From the NCBI RefSeq assembly GCF_000374845.1, contig NZ_KB895416.1, forward strand, positions 248,001 to 312,000: a stretch of 64,000 nt of DNA. The letters are read 5' to 3'. Positions 45,942-53,981 of the stretch are shown in pieces (position 1 is the stretch's first letter; the number at the start of each line of letters is the position of its first letter). The position numbers were made by a program, and so were the translations under genes. The notes below the pieces were generated by a model. It was not told the origin of the DNA. It ran no database searches and saw nothing but the letters and a program-made list of their open reading frames with translations. Source of the stretch: Paenibacillus terrigena DSM 21567. GTDB taxonomy: Bacteria > Bacillota > Bacilli > Paenibacillales > Paenibacillaceae.

Positions 45942-46334
45942 ATGAAAAGAGTATTAACATACGGTACATTTGACTTACTTCATTATGGTCATATAAATCT
46001 ATTGAAACGCGCTAAAGAGAGAGGGGATTATTTAATTACTGCGCTATCAACTGATGAGTTTAATGGTATAAAAGGAAAAAGGAGTTATTTTAAATATGAT
46101 GAAAGAAAAAAATTATTAGAGGCTGTGAGGTATGTAGATTTAGTTATACCAGAGCATAATTGGGAACAAAAAGTTCAAGATGTATTAACTTATCACATTG
46201 ATACCTTTGTAATAGGTGATGATTGGAAAGGAAAGTTTGATTTTTTAGCCGATTATTGCAACGTTGTTTACTTAGAACGTACTCCTGAAATATCGACAAC
46301 AAAAATAAAGGAACAATTAATGCTGCAGTCGTAG
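45942..46334 (+). CDS. tagD: Glycerol-3-phosphate cytidylyltransferase
   Basis: Makes CDP-glycerol from CTP and sn-glycerol-3-phosphate. The 130-residue protein is almost exactly the size of B. subtilis TagD. It has the cytidylyltransferase signature YGTFDLLHYGHINLLKRA with HxGH, the substrate helix RSYFKYDERKKLLEAVRYVD, and the CTP-binding ERTPEISTTKIKEQ. An ATG 54 bp upstream is in frame, but TGGAGGT at 45931-45937 places the start at 45942. It supplies donor for the CDP-glycerol transferase at 38277 and possibly for LicD. Confidence 0.93.
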   Translation: MKRVLTYGTFDLLHYGHINLLKRAKERGDYLITALSTDEFNGIKGKRSYFKYDERKKLLEAVRYVDLVIPEHNWEQKVQDVLTYHIDTFVIGDDWKGKFDFLADYCNVVYLERTPEISTTKIKEQLMLQS

Positions 46335-46448
46335 TTTGATTGAAGTTATTTACTTTTTTGCTTTGTGATTAACAACTTTATGACCTTTATGAACATTATT
46401 ATTTGGAAAATATTATATAATTAACTTCTTGAGATGAGGTTAAACAGG

Positions 46449-47213
46449 ATGATAGACATTCACTCCCACATCCTCCCCGGCATTGACGACGGTTCGCAAA
46501 GCATTGAGGAATCCATTGCTATGGCAAAGGCGGCCGTGGCTGAGGGAATTAAGACGATTATAGCAACTCCGCATCATGCGAATGGCAGATATGATAATGA
46601 AGCGAACGATGTTCAGCGACGAGTACTTCAATTGAATCAGAGATTAGCGATTGAAGATATTCCCCTGAAAGTACTTCCAGGGCAAGAAATACGAGTATAC
46701 AACCAACTTATTCGGGATTTGGAGCAACGAAAAGTCAGAACGCTTGATGAGTCCAGCTACATGCTTATTGAGTTTCCGACATCGAAGATCCCGAATGATT
46801 TTTCAAATCTGTTGCATGAATTACGCGTATTAGGCATTACCGCTATTATTGCGCATCCCGAGCGGAATGCAGAAATATTAAAAGATTTAAATGTATTAGA
46901 AGAACTCATCGAGCAAGGTGCCTTGGCGCAAATGACGTCGCACTCGCTAAATGGGTTATTTGGCGCGAAGATTAAGGACATTTCCTTGGAAATGTGTGAG
47001 CGAAATTTGGTTCATTTCATCGCATCGGATGCTCATAATCTGACGAAACGTGGTTTCGAACTCGCTAGAGCTTATGAAACCGTCAGTAAACAGCTGGGCG
47101 CGGACTATACGATTTATTATCAAGATAATGCCCAAGCAATCTTAGAAGCCCGAGATATTCAGATATGGGAACCGGTTCAGAAGCAGAAGAAGTGGTATGC
47201 CTTCTGGAAGTAA
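46449..47213 (+). CDS. Tyrosine-protein phosphatase, CpsB/CapC/YwqE type
   Basis: A 254-residue manganese-dependent PHP phosphatase that removes phosphate from the capsular tyrosine kinase. Metal motifs are MIDIHSHILPGIDDGS at the N-terminus, TPHH near 43-46, a conserved Arg-Glu region PGQEIRVY, PERNAE near 135 and SDAHNL near 196. ATG 46434 is in frame, but the GATGAGG ribosome-binding site lies within it, so ATG 46449 is chosen, giving exactly the usual family length. GC content rises again from here, marking the end of the AT-rich cassette. Confidence 0.94.
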   Translation: MIDIHSHILPGIDDGSQSIEESIAMAKAAVAEGIKTIIATPHHANGRYDNEANDVQRRVLQLNQRLAIEDIPLKVLPGQEIRVYNQLIRDLEQRKVRTLDESSYMLIEFPTSKIPNDFSNLLHELRVLGITAIIAHPERNAEILKDLNVLEELIEQGALAQMTSHSLNGLFGAKIKDISLEMCERNLVHFIASDAHNLTKRGFELARAYETVSKQLGADYTIYYQDNAQAILEARDIQIWEPVQKQKKWYAFWK

Positions 47214-47239
47214 TAGAATAATTGATTTGGATTGATATG

Positions 47240-47265
47240 GGCCTGCACTTGTGTAGGCCTATTTC
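47240..47265 (+). terminator. Weak terminator-like hairpin
   Basis: GGCCTGCAC pairs with GTGTAGGCC (one G-T pair) over a TT loop, followed by TATTTC. It lies between the phosphatase and SLH genes. The T-tract is poor, so read-through is likely. Confidence 0.4.
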
Positions 47266-47289
47266 AAAATATATGTAAGAGGTGACAAA

Positions 47290-49623
47290 ATGAAGTTAAG
47301 AAAGAAGATTGCACTAACAACAGTTGCAGCGGGGATGGTATTAAGTACAATTTCCGGCATTCCTCTTAGCTCTAAGGGGTTGCAAGAAGCATTAGGCGTA
47401 CCGACTGCTTATGCGGCATCGGACATTCAAGTTAAGGATGCATTGGCCATCCTTAAGACTAAGCTTACTGAGATTAATGGACAGTTCGGAATTAATTCGG
47501 ACTATGCCATTAAAGGAGCAGATACTTTACCAACTGTAAAGGAGAAAATTAATTCTCTAACTACAGAGATAGTTGCTCCTGTCGCGAAGTATTACGAGAA
47601 AGCGAATATTACAGATGCAGAAGCGTTGAAAATGCTGCAATCCATTGCACTGATTGCATTTGGCAATGTAGCTAGTCTTGATAACTTAAAAGAAGACAAT
47701 CAAGCAGCGATTGACAAATTGAGAGACTATGCGAAGCTTGAAACTGTCTCTAAAGACGATGTGATTAACTTCGCAAAAGAAGTTCAAAAATCAACAAATG
47801 TTAAGAAAATTCTTGGATTCATTGAAATCAAGGAGTTTGATCTAGCGAAAGATGAAATTGTTAATACGCTTGTTGCTGTAATCAATAACCAAGCTTCCTC
47901 GAATCCGTTCGCTACATCGCTGAAAAATCTTAATATAAACGTAGAAGATCTGAACGATGTATTTACCAATGTTGTTTCACATGTTGGTTCTGAAAACTTG
48001 CAGCAATCCATTATTGCAATGGCCATTGCCACAGCACGTAATGAGCTAACAACAGCTCCAATTACAACAGCGGATAAAACATTGAAGCTTGTTGTGAAAG
48101 AAAATAATGAATGGTCTTCTCAGATCAATGCACTCATTGCTGATTATGCTGATGTTCTTGTATGGGAAGTTAACGGTACAAAAGTATCTGATGGAAAAAT
48201 TCCTTCAACAGCAACGGGCACTGTTAAAGTCGTTGCTAAAATTGGTGTTTCCAAGCAACTTAAAGACCAAGCCATCTACATAGGTAATGTAACTGTTCCT
48301 TCTTCCGAAACTGACGGTCCTGGCGGCATCGGCGGCGGAAGCAGCACTGGCGGTGGCGCAGTAGTTATCGACAACGTTTTACCTAAATTCGATGACATTT
48401 TTGCTAGCTTCAAAACCTCGAAGGATGCACTAAACGTTAAATTCGCAGCAGCTTTGGCTAAGCTGTCTACACTTAATGTATCTTCACTCATTGTTGTAGA
48501 GAATGGCAAATCCGTCGTTTCGATCTCAGATGAGAAGGCTGCTGCTTATATCAAAGCGATCAAAGAAGCTTACGACAAACTCGTGAAGCAAGCAAAAGAG
48601 CTTGATCCGAACTTCAAAGCACCAGCACTCAGTATTACGTTAGATTTGGGCACAACCAAAACAGCGACAGCTGATGTGAAGTTATCCAAGAAATTACTAG
48701 AACTTGCTAGCGAGGCGCAAGTAAGCCATATTCGTGTATTGGTGAATGGCGCCGTATTCAGCTTGCCAGTCGCTGAGTTTAAAGGCAACGTAGTTGTTAG
48801 CATTACGAAAGAGAATGATTCCGTAGCGACTAATGTTACGAAGCTCCCACTTGCTTCAGGCGTATACAGCTTCATCATTACGGTTGATGGCAAGGCAGTG
48901 GAACAATTCAACAACAAAGTTGAATTGCAAATCCCGTTGCTAAACGCTACAGGTGCGAATGAATTCTTGACGATTGCGAAGATCGTTGACGGCAAGCTGC
49001 AAATCCTTGGCGGTAAGGTGCAAGGTAACTCCTTCAAGAAGTCCCGCAATTCGCTTTCCTCATATGTTGTTGTAGAGAACAAAGTATCTTTCAATGACGT
49101 TGAGAGTGTTGAAGCTTGGGCAGGCAAGCAAATTCAAGTTGCAGCAGCGAAAGGCATTATTGAAGGGAAAGGCGAAGGCAACTTCGATCCAAGAGCAAAA
49201 GTAACACGTGCAGAGTTCGCGAAGATGCTCATCAAGGCATTAGAGCTTGAATCGACAACAGCGAAGAATGAGTTCAGCGATGTAGCTGATACTTCATGGG
49301 CAGCAGAGTATGTTGCGGCGGCTTCATCTCTTGGAATCATCAACGGTGTTGGTAACGGCAAGTTTGATCCAAATGCAGAGATTACACGTGCACAAATGGC
49401 TGCAATGATCTCTAGAGCATTGAAATTAACAAAAACAACTGAAGCTGATGACAGTGTATTGAATACATTTACAGATGCTGATGCGATCCCAGCTTCCTTG
49501 AAATCGGATATTTCCGTTGCAGTGAGCGAAGGATTAATTATCGGTTCGAATGGTAAATTCAATCCGAATGGTTCTGCAACTCGTGCGGAAGCAGCGGTTG
49601 TGATCTACCGAGTCGTGAAGTAG
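47290..49623 (+). CDS. S-layer homology (SLH) domain surface protein
   Basis: A 777-residue secreted protein. The signal peptide probably ends at AYA-AS near residue 43. A largely helical region follows to about 335, then a Gly-rich linker (PGGIGGGSSTGGG) near 340-357. A second domain runs from 360 to 595. Three C-terminal SLH modules follow from about 600, each with the FxDV-type start and NFDPRAKVTRAEFAKML, KFDPNAEITRAQMAAMI, KFNPNGSATRAEAAVVI. SLH modules bind pyruvylated cell-wall polysaccharide. The central parts are unassigned. ATG 47290 follows AGGTGAC. It interrupts the usual phosphatase-kinase gene order. Confidence 0.9.
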   Translation: MKLRKKIALTTVAAGMVLSTISGIPLSSKGLQEALGVPTAYAASDIQVKDALAILKTKLTEINGQFGINSDYAIKGADTLPTVKEKINSLTTEIVAPVAKYYEKANITDAEALKMLQSIALIAFGNVASLDNLKEDNQAAIDKLRDYAKLETVSKDDVINFAKEVQKSTNVKKILGFIEIKEFDLAKDEIVNTLVAVINNQASSNPFATSLKNLNINVEDLNDVFTNVVSHVGSENLQQSIIAMAIATARNELTTAPITTADKTLKLVVKENNEWSSQINALIADYADVLVWEVNGTKVSDGKIPSTATGTVKVVAKIGVSKQLKDQAIYIGNVTVPSSETDGPGGIGGGSSTGGGAVVIDNVLPKFDDIFASFKTSKDALNVKFAAALAKLSTLNVSSLIVVENGKSVVSISDEKAAAYIKAIKEAYDKLVKQAKELDPNFKAPALSITLDLGTTKTATADVKLSKKLLELASEAQVSHIRVLVNGAVFSLPVAEFKGNVVVSITKENDSVATNVTKLPLASGVYSFIITVDGKAVEQFNNKVELQIPLLNATGANEFLTIAKIVDGKLQILGGKVQGNSFKKSRNSLSSYVVVENKVSFNDVESVEAWAGKQIQVAAAKGIIEGKGEGNFDPRAKVTRAEFAKMLIKALELESTTAKNEFSDVADTSWAAEYVAAASSLGIINGVGNGKFDPNAEITRAQMAAMISRALKLTKTTEADDSVLNTFTDADAIPASLKSDISVAVSEGLIIGSNGKFNPNGSATRAEAAVVIYRVVK

Positions 49624-49632
49624 TAAGATGTG

Positions 49633-49670
49633 AAGAACAGCCGTCTTCCTCGTAAGAGGGGGGCGGCTAT
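49633..49670 (+). terminator. Intrinsic terminator after the SLH gene
   Basis: A 13-bp stem (AGCCGTCTTCCTC with GAGGGGGGCGGCT, several G-T pairs) and a GTAA loop are followed by ATTTTAAC. Its position shows that the next gene cannot sensibly start at the in-frame ATG 49630. Confidence 0.8.
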
Positions 49671-49713
49671 TTTAACGATCATCATTAGAGTGCGAGAGAG
49701 TGGGGGTTTGATT

Positions 49714-50478
49714 GTGTCCAATGAGTTAGATTTGAAAGAGTATTATGTAATTATTCGGAAAAGACTAGGCCTTATTGCGACAATTGTCGTGTTATCTTGC
49801 TTAGCAAGCGGATTGGTTAGCTATTTTATTCTGAATCCAATCTATGAAGCTTCTACCAAAATTATTGTGAATCGTTCTAGTGAGCAAAGTCTTGCAAACT
49901 CGCTGGATTTGAATGAGGTCAATACGAATTTACGATTAATCGATACCTACAAAGAAATCATTAAAACACCTGCCATTATGGACATTGTTGTGAAGGAGAA
50001 TCCTGATTTTGGCTTCACTTCGGCAGATTTGATGAAGAAAGTATCAGTTAGTTCTGTTAATAATACACAAGTCATGACCATCAAAATGGAAGACTACTCG
50101 TATGAGAAGGCAGTTCAGGTGGTCAATGCCATTTCTAATGTATTCAAAGATGAAATTTCAAATATTTTCAAGGTTGATAATGTAACCATTCTTAATAAAG
50201 CACAATTATCCCCAGTTCCAGATCCAATAAAACCGAATCCGAAGTTGAATATTGCAATTAGCTTTATCGTGTCGCTCATGGTAGCTGTGGGTATTGCGTT
50301 TCTGCTCGAATATTTGGATGACACCATCAAGACGGAGAGCGACGTCGAGAAGTATCTTCAGTTGCCTACGCTTGCAATGATAACTTCACTTGACCCAGAG
50401 GAAATGAAGAACGACCAAGTGCCAGCCCCAAAAAGTGAAAAGGTAGGTGAATCTAAAGTTGTCACGCTTAACCAATAA
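49714..50478 (+). CDS. Capsular polysaccharide chain-length/kinase modulator, Wzz/YwqC type
   Basis: A 254-residue membrane protein that activates the tyrosine kinase and influences polymer length. Two membrane helices, at about 21-43 and 178-198 (SFIVSLMVAVGIAFLLEYLD), flank an extracellular Wzz domain with ASTKIIVNRSSEQS. A proline-rich stretch VPDPIKPNPKLN precedes helix 2, as in the family. The frame opens at ATG 49630, but a terminator hairpin lies there. GGGGG before GTG 49714 and family length select that start. It overlaps the kinase gene. Confidence 0.92.
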   Translation: MSNELDLKEYYVIIRKRLGLIATIVVLSCLASGLVSYFILNPIYEASTKIIVNRSSEQSLANSLDLNEVNTNLRLIDTYKEIIKTPAIMDIVVKENPDFGFTSADLMKKVSVSSVNNTQVMTIKMEDYSYEKAVQVVNAISNVFKDEISNIFKVDNVTILNKAQLSPVPDPIKPNPKLNIAISFIVSLMVAVGIAFLLEYLDDTIKTESDVEKYLQLPTLAMITSLDPEEMKNDQVPAPKSEKVGESKVVTLNQ

Positions 50479-51145
50479 ACGCCCCATTGTACTCATGAGT
50501 AACCCAAAATCGCCCGTAGCGGAGGCGTATCGTTCGCTTAGAACGAATATTGACTTCTCCAGTATAGATGAAGAAATTCGAGTCATTATGGTCACTTCGG
50601 CTGGACCGGAGGAAGGAAAATCAACGACGCTCGCGAACTTAGCGGTGTCTTATGCGCAGTCAGATAAGAAAGTCGTCATTATCGATGGAGATATGCGGCG
50701 TCCGACGTGTCATCATACGTTTGATTTGTCGAATCGTGTTGGATTATCCAGCATTATTACGGGCCAGAACGATTGTCAAGACGCGATTAAAGAGACTGAA
50801 GTCCAGAATCTCTATGTCATCCCATCTGGGCCCATTCCACCGAATCCATCCGAATTGCTTGGCTCGAAGAGAATGACAGATGTCCTAACAAAGTTAAAAA
50901 CCATGTTCGATATCATTATTATCGATACCCCACCGGTTCTAGCGGTAACGGATGCGCAGATTATTTCGAGTAAATGCGATGGCGTTGTCCTCGTTATCAA
51001 CTCTGGTAAGGTTAAGCGCGAAATGGCCATGAAAGCCAAAGCCAATCTAGATCATGTTCGTGCGAGAATTCTTGGCGTAGTATTAAATAACGTGAAACGT
51101 AAGAAAGAAGAAATGTACTACTATTACTATGGCAGTAAGGAATAG
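50459..51145 (+). CDS. Capsular tyrosine kinase, CpsD/CapB/YwqD type
   Basis: A cytosolic BY-kinase of about 228 residues, stimulated by the membrane modulator encoded just upstream. Walker A reads TSAGPEEGKSTTLANLAV, Walker A' VVIIDGDMRRP, and Walker B is IIIIDTPPV. The C-terminus EEMYYYYYGSKE holds the autophosphorylated tyrosine cluster. GTG 50447 is an in-frame alternative, but AGGTAGGTGA at 50441-50450 is better placed for TTG 50459. It controls polysaccharide production together with the phosphatase at 46449. Confidence 0.93.
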   Translation: MSRLTNKRPIVLMSNPKSPVAEAYRSLRTNIDFSSIDEEIRVIMVTSAGPEEGKSTTLANLAVSYAQSDKKVVIIDGDMRRPTCHHTFDLSNRVGLSSIITGQNDCQDAIKETEVQNLYVIPSGPIPPNPSELLGSKRMTDVLTKLKTMFDIIIIDTPPVLAVTDAQIISSKCDGVVLVINSGKVKREMAMKAKANLDHVRARILGVVLNNVKRKKEEMYYYYYGSKE

Positions 51146-51179
51146 GTTTTTATTAATATCCAATAGAGGGTGACTTATA

Positions 51180-52217
51180 GTGAGAAAGAATAAGCTTGTG
51201 AAAATATTGACGATTTCGATATTAGTATTTTTTATGAATGCAGCGATTTTGTCAGCTTCCGGTACGATGATTAAACAGATGCAAGTCAATATTTTACCGA
51301 TTCACTTTAAATTTAATGGATCAGAACTTGCCTCGCCGAAAGATCAACAAAGTTTCATGTACAATAATACTGTCTATGTGCCGCTTCGTTTTATTGCCTA
51401 TGCACTAGATAAATCGGTTCAATGGGATACAGCAAGCAAAACAGTTACGATCGCTGAACCAACAGCACGTGAACGTATTCAAATTGAAGAGTTTAAGCTA
51501 AATGCTGAACTAAAAAGCACGACGCAATCAGTAACGCAGGTCGAGAAGGCTAAGATACAGAAGATCAATGCTGCGAATGCAGTCATTACCTATGTGATTG
51601 ATGGGAAGAAGCTTGATTCGAATATAAGTAAATCGGGTTACCTCGTGAATAATGCATTGTTCGTTCCAATCCGTTTCTTATCTGAAGCGGTAGGACATCA
51701 GGTCGCTTGGGATTCCAAGAGCTTCACGGTGACGGCCAATACCAAAGATTATGTCGAGAAAGATAAAGAAACGACAACCCCAAATCAAGAAACAGGTACC
51801 GATCCGAAAAAGGGTGATCAATCAGGTAACAACGGAAAAGATACGACAGCACCTGGAGGAGCGACTGGCGGAACAGGCGGTAATGGCGATGGCAAACCCA
51901 ATAACGCGTTGTATGACACGATTACTAGTAAAGCAAAGAGTACTCTAGAAGCACTTCAGAGCAGCACGGAAGATCAGTTCTATGCACTAGCTAAAAAATA
52001 CGTCAACGCGACGGATGCAGCTGAAAAAACAAAAATTAAGCAAGAAGGACAGCAACTTCTGGATAGCACAACATCAAAGTTTAGCGGCATTATCGCTTCA
52101 ACCAAACAACAATTGGAGACTAACGGCTTCAGCACAGATGTGATTAAGGAATACCAAGCCGAATTTGATAAACAAGTGAAATTAGGCAAAAAAATTCTTG
52201 GCGATATGGTTGACTAA
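51180..52217 (+). CDS. Secreted copper-amine-oxidase-N (stalk) domain protein with helical C-terminus
   Basis: A 345-residue exported protein with a signal peptide (VKILTISILVFFMNAAILSA). Two copper-amine-oxidase N-domain-like repeats follow: NTVYVPLRFIAYALDKSVQW near 62-81 and NALFVPIRFLSEAVGHQVAW near 156-175. Then comes a Gly/Asn/Lys/Thr-rich linker near 200-240 and a helical C-terminal domain of about 100 residues. The C-terminal domain appears related to that of the gene at 32842. GTG 51180 follows AGAGGGTGAC, 34 bp after the kinase. A role as a wall- or polysaccharide-attached protein is inferred. Confidence 0.82.
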   Translation: MRKNKLVKILTISILVFFMNAAILSASGTMIKQMQVNILPIHFKFNGSELASPKDQQSFMYNNTVYVPLRFIAYALDKSVQWDTASKTVTIAEPTARERIQIEEFKLNAELKSTTQSVTQVEKAKIQKINAANAVITYVIDGKKLDSNISKSGYLVNNALFVPIRFLSEAVGHQVAWDSKSFTVTANTKDYVEKDKETTTPNQETGTDPKKGDQSGNNGKDTTAPGGATGGTGGNGDGKPNNALYDTITSKAKSTLEALQSSTEDQFYALAKKYVNATDAAEKTKIKQEGQQLLDSTTSKFSGIIASTKQQLETNGFSTDVIKEYQAEFDKQVKLGKKILGDMVD

Positions 52218-52223
52218 TGTTTG

Positions 52224-52282
52224 AAGAGCCCTTTTTCAGTATTTAGCTGTATTAGCTAGATATTGAAAAAGGGCTTCTTTGT
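52224..52282 (+). terminator. Intrinsic terminator closing the exopolysaccharide locus
   Basis: AGCCCTTTTTCA pairs with TGAAAAAGGGCT across a central TTAGCT/AGCTA region, with TTCTTTGTG following. The hairpin is long. Confidence 0.8.
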
Positions 52283-52359
52283 GTTACTTTTCTATTAAAC
52301 CGCATAATCTCTTACAGTAGAACATGGTATCCATTTCAGATAAGGGAGGTTGTCACGAT

Positions 52360-53106
52360 ATGAAGCTAGGTGCTAGAGTCATGCTGGAGGCCATCTTGGA
52401 TGTTGTGAAAGAGATGGAAGCTACGCAGGTAGAGGCGATTCAAGAAGCTTCGAAGCTATTGGCTGCGTGTTTGCAGCGAGGCGGCATCATTCATGTGTTC
52501 GGGGCAGGGCATTCGCGGGCCTTTGGCATGGAGATGTGCGGTAGAGCAGGTGGACTTGTTCCGATGAAGCTTGTCGCGCTTGAAGACATTGCGCTTGCAG
52601 AAGGCACGGCTGGAATTAATCTGACGGAACTAGAACGCTCACCGGAGACGGCGCATCGATTGATGGACATTCACCAGGTGCAGGATGAAGATGCTTTTAT
52701 TATTGTATCGAACTCGGGTCGGAATGGATCTGCCGTAGAGTTGGCGACAATCTGCTGGGATCGGGGACTTCCAATTGTCGCGGTCACATCGCTGAAGCAT
52801 TCGACGAATACGGACAGCAGGCATCCGAGCGGTAAGAAACTCTACGAACTCGCTGATATTGTGATCGATAACTGCTGCCCTTATGGGGATGTGTTGCTTG
52901 AGATTCCGAACATGGAAGAGCGAACGGGATCGGCGTCCTCGATTGTCGGTGGATTGATTGCACAGGCGATTACGAATGAGATTATTCTTCTGTCCGTTGA
53001 GCACGGGGAATTGCCACCTGTTTATCGCAGCGCGAATTTGGATGGCGGCGACGAGCATAATCGGAATATTGTCGCGCGTTATGCGCACCGGAATATTACA
53101 TATTAA
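52360..53106 (+). CDS. SIS-domain sugar isomerase/binding protein (UPF0309 type)
   Basis: A 248-residue cytosolic protein with a single SIS domain that binds phosphosugars. The phosphate-binding loop is VFGAGHSRAFGMEMCGRAGG, followed by AFIIVSNSGRNGSAVELA with the Ser-rich loop, and SIVGGLIAQAITNEI near the C-terminus. GGGAGGTTG at 52344-52352 favours ATG 52360 over the in-frame ATG 52324. It resembles MurQ-like and UPF0309 proteins, often linked to amino-sugar metabolism. It is monocistronic, so the substrate is open. Confidence 0.85.
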   Translation: MKLGARVMLEAILDVVKEMEATQVEAIQEASKLLAACLQRGGIIHVFGAGHSRAFGMEMCGRAGGLVPMKLVALEDIALAEGTAGINLTELERSPETAHRLMDIHQVQDEDAFIIVSNSGRNGSAVELATICWDRGLPIVAVTSLKHSTNTDSRHPSGKKLYELADIVIDNCCPYGDVLLEIPNMEERTGSASSIVGGLIAQAITNEIILLSVEHGELPPVYRSANLDGGDEHNRNIVARYAHRNITY

Positions 53107-53237
53107 TTGGCAAGGGATCTCCTTTCGGCGTGGCTCCTTTTATTTTATCGCAGCTACTTATGTCCAGAGATCCTATGGTGTAAACTTGAGATAGGCTCAC
53201 ATCAAGCAATCCAACATTGAATCAAGGAGATGATCTC

Positions 53238-53648
53238 ATGTCACATCGTAAGCCGAAGGTTACTCCATTTTTGATGTTCCAGGGATAAGCGGAAGAGGCA
53301 ATCAACTTGTATACCTCGACTTTTGACCAATCTGAAATCTTAAGTATGATGCGCTATGGGCCAGGCCAACCGGGGACAGAGGGAAGCGTTATGATGGCCT
53401 CCTTTTCCTTTCATGGGCAAGTCTTTATGGCCAATGATAGTAACGTGCAGCATAATTTCACATTCACGCCATCGATATCGATGTATGTCACATGTGATAC
53501 GGAAGAGGAAATTGACCGCGTATTCGCAACATTATCCGAAGGCGGCGGTGTCCTGATGCCGTTACAAGCGTATCCGTTCAGTGCGAAGTTCGCTTGGATC
53601 TCGGATCGATTCGGTGTATCCTGGCAATTGAGTCTGGTGAAGAGCTAG
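53238..53648 (+). pseudogene. VOC-family (PhnB/glyoxalase-like) gene with an in-frame stop
   Basis: ATG 53238 follows AAGGAGATGATC and opens MSHRKPKVTPFLMFQG, then TAA at 53286-53288. The same frame continues AEEAINLYTSTFDQSEILSM and so on, to TAG 53646-53648. The expected PhnB-type protein has a continuous GxAEEAxNFY at this point, so one base (CAA or AAA to TAA) breaks a 136-residue protein at codon 17. The rest, including YVTCDTEEEIDRVFATLSEG and FAWISDRFGVSWQL, looks intact. TTG 53307 could re-start a truncated product, but no good ribosome-binding site is seen. A sequencing error is possible. Confidence 0.85.
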
Positions 53649-53666
53649 CATAGTTTCGGAAAAGAG

Positions 53667-53706
53667 GAAACCTGTTGAATCCTTACGCGGAATCAACAGG
53701 TTTTTT
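53667..53706 (+). terminator. Intrinsic terminator after the VOC pseudogene
   Basis: AACCTGTTGA at 53668-53677 pairs with TCAACAGGTT at 53692-53701, followed by TTTTTT. It lies between convergent genes and could act weakly on the minus strand too. Confidence 0.9.
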
Positions 53707-53718
53707 GGCGTTCACCTT

Positions 53719-53961
53719 CTAGTATAGAGGCTGCTGGGAGCCGGTCCCAGGCCATTGACACCCAGGAAACGGATTGACGGCTTGAATCTGACTGAGCGGA
53801 TAATGCTTTGTAGCAAATTGCGTGTGGTAGAGATACTCCATCAAGTAGATTTCGCCATTTTGGACGCTGCACAGGACACCGGTTACGCCGGTACCGTCCA
53901 TCATGGAGACACCGACGGGTTTACCGAGAAGTCCGTGCAGACTTTGTGCGGATACGGGCAT
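53719..53961 (-). CDS. Small conserved-looking protein, 80 residues
   Basis: The start is ATG 53961, behind TTGGAGGTG, 20 bp after the transporter stop, so it is cotranscribed with it. The product begins MPVSAQSLHGLLGKPVGVSM and continues with alternating beta-type segments (GVTGVLCSVQNGEIYLMEYL). This pattern fits a small barrel such as an Sm-like or YuzF-like fold. The C-terminus is Pro/Gly/Gln-rich. I cannot assign a function. Confidence 0.65.
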   Translation of the reverse strand: MPVSAQSLHGLLGKPVGVSMMDGTGVTGVLCSVQNGEIYLMEYLYHTQFATKHYPLSQIQAVNPFPGCQWPGTGSQQPLY

Positions 53962-53981
53962 TCTGTTACACCTCCAAGCGA

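Noticed and set aside
48570-49127. Minus-strand open frame (185 codons) opposite the SLH gene
   Set aside because: The repetitive low-complexity translation mirrors the plus-strand codon pattern; the SLH protein is unambiguous.
53111-53178. Distant inverted GGATCTC/GAGATCC after the SIS gene
   Set aside because: Only 7 bp per arm with a long spacer and no T-tract in the right place. Not a credible terminator.
53286-53288. Programmed recoding of the TAA in the VOC gene
   Set aside because: TAA is not used for selenocysteine or pyrrolysine, and no stimulatory structure is evident. A nonsense mutation is simpler.
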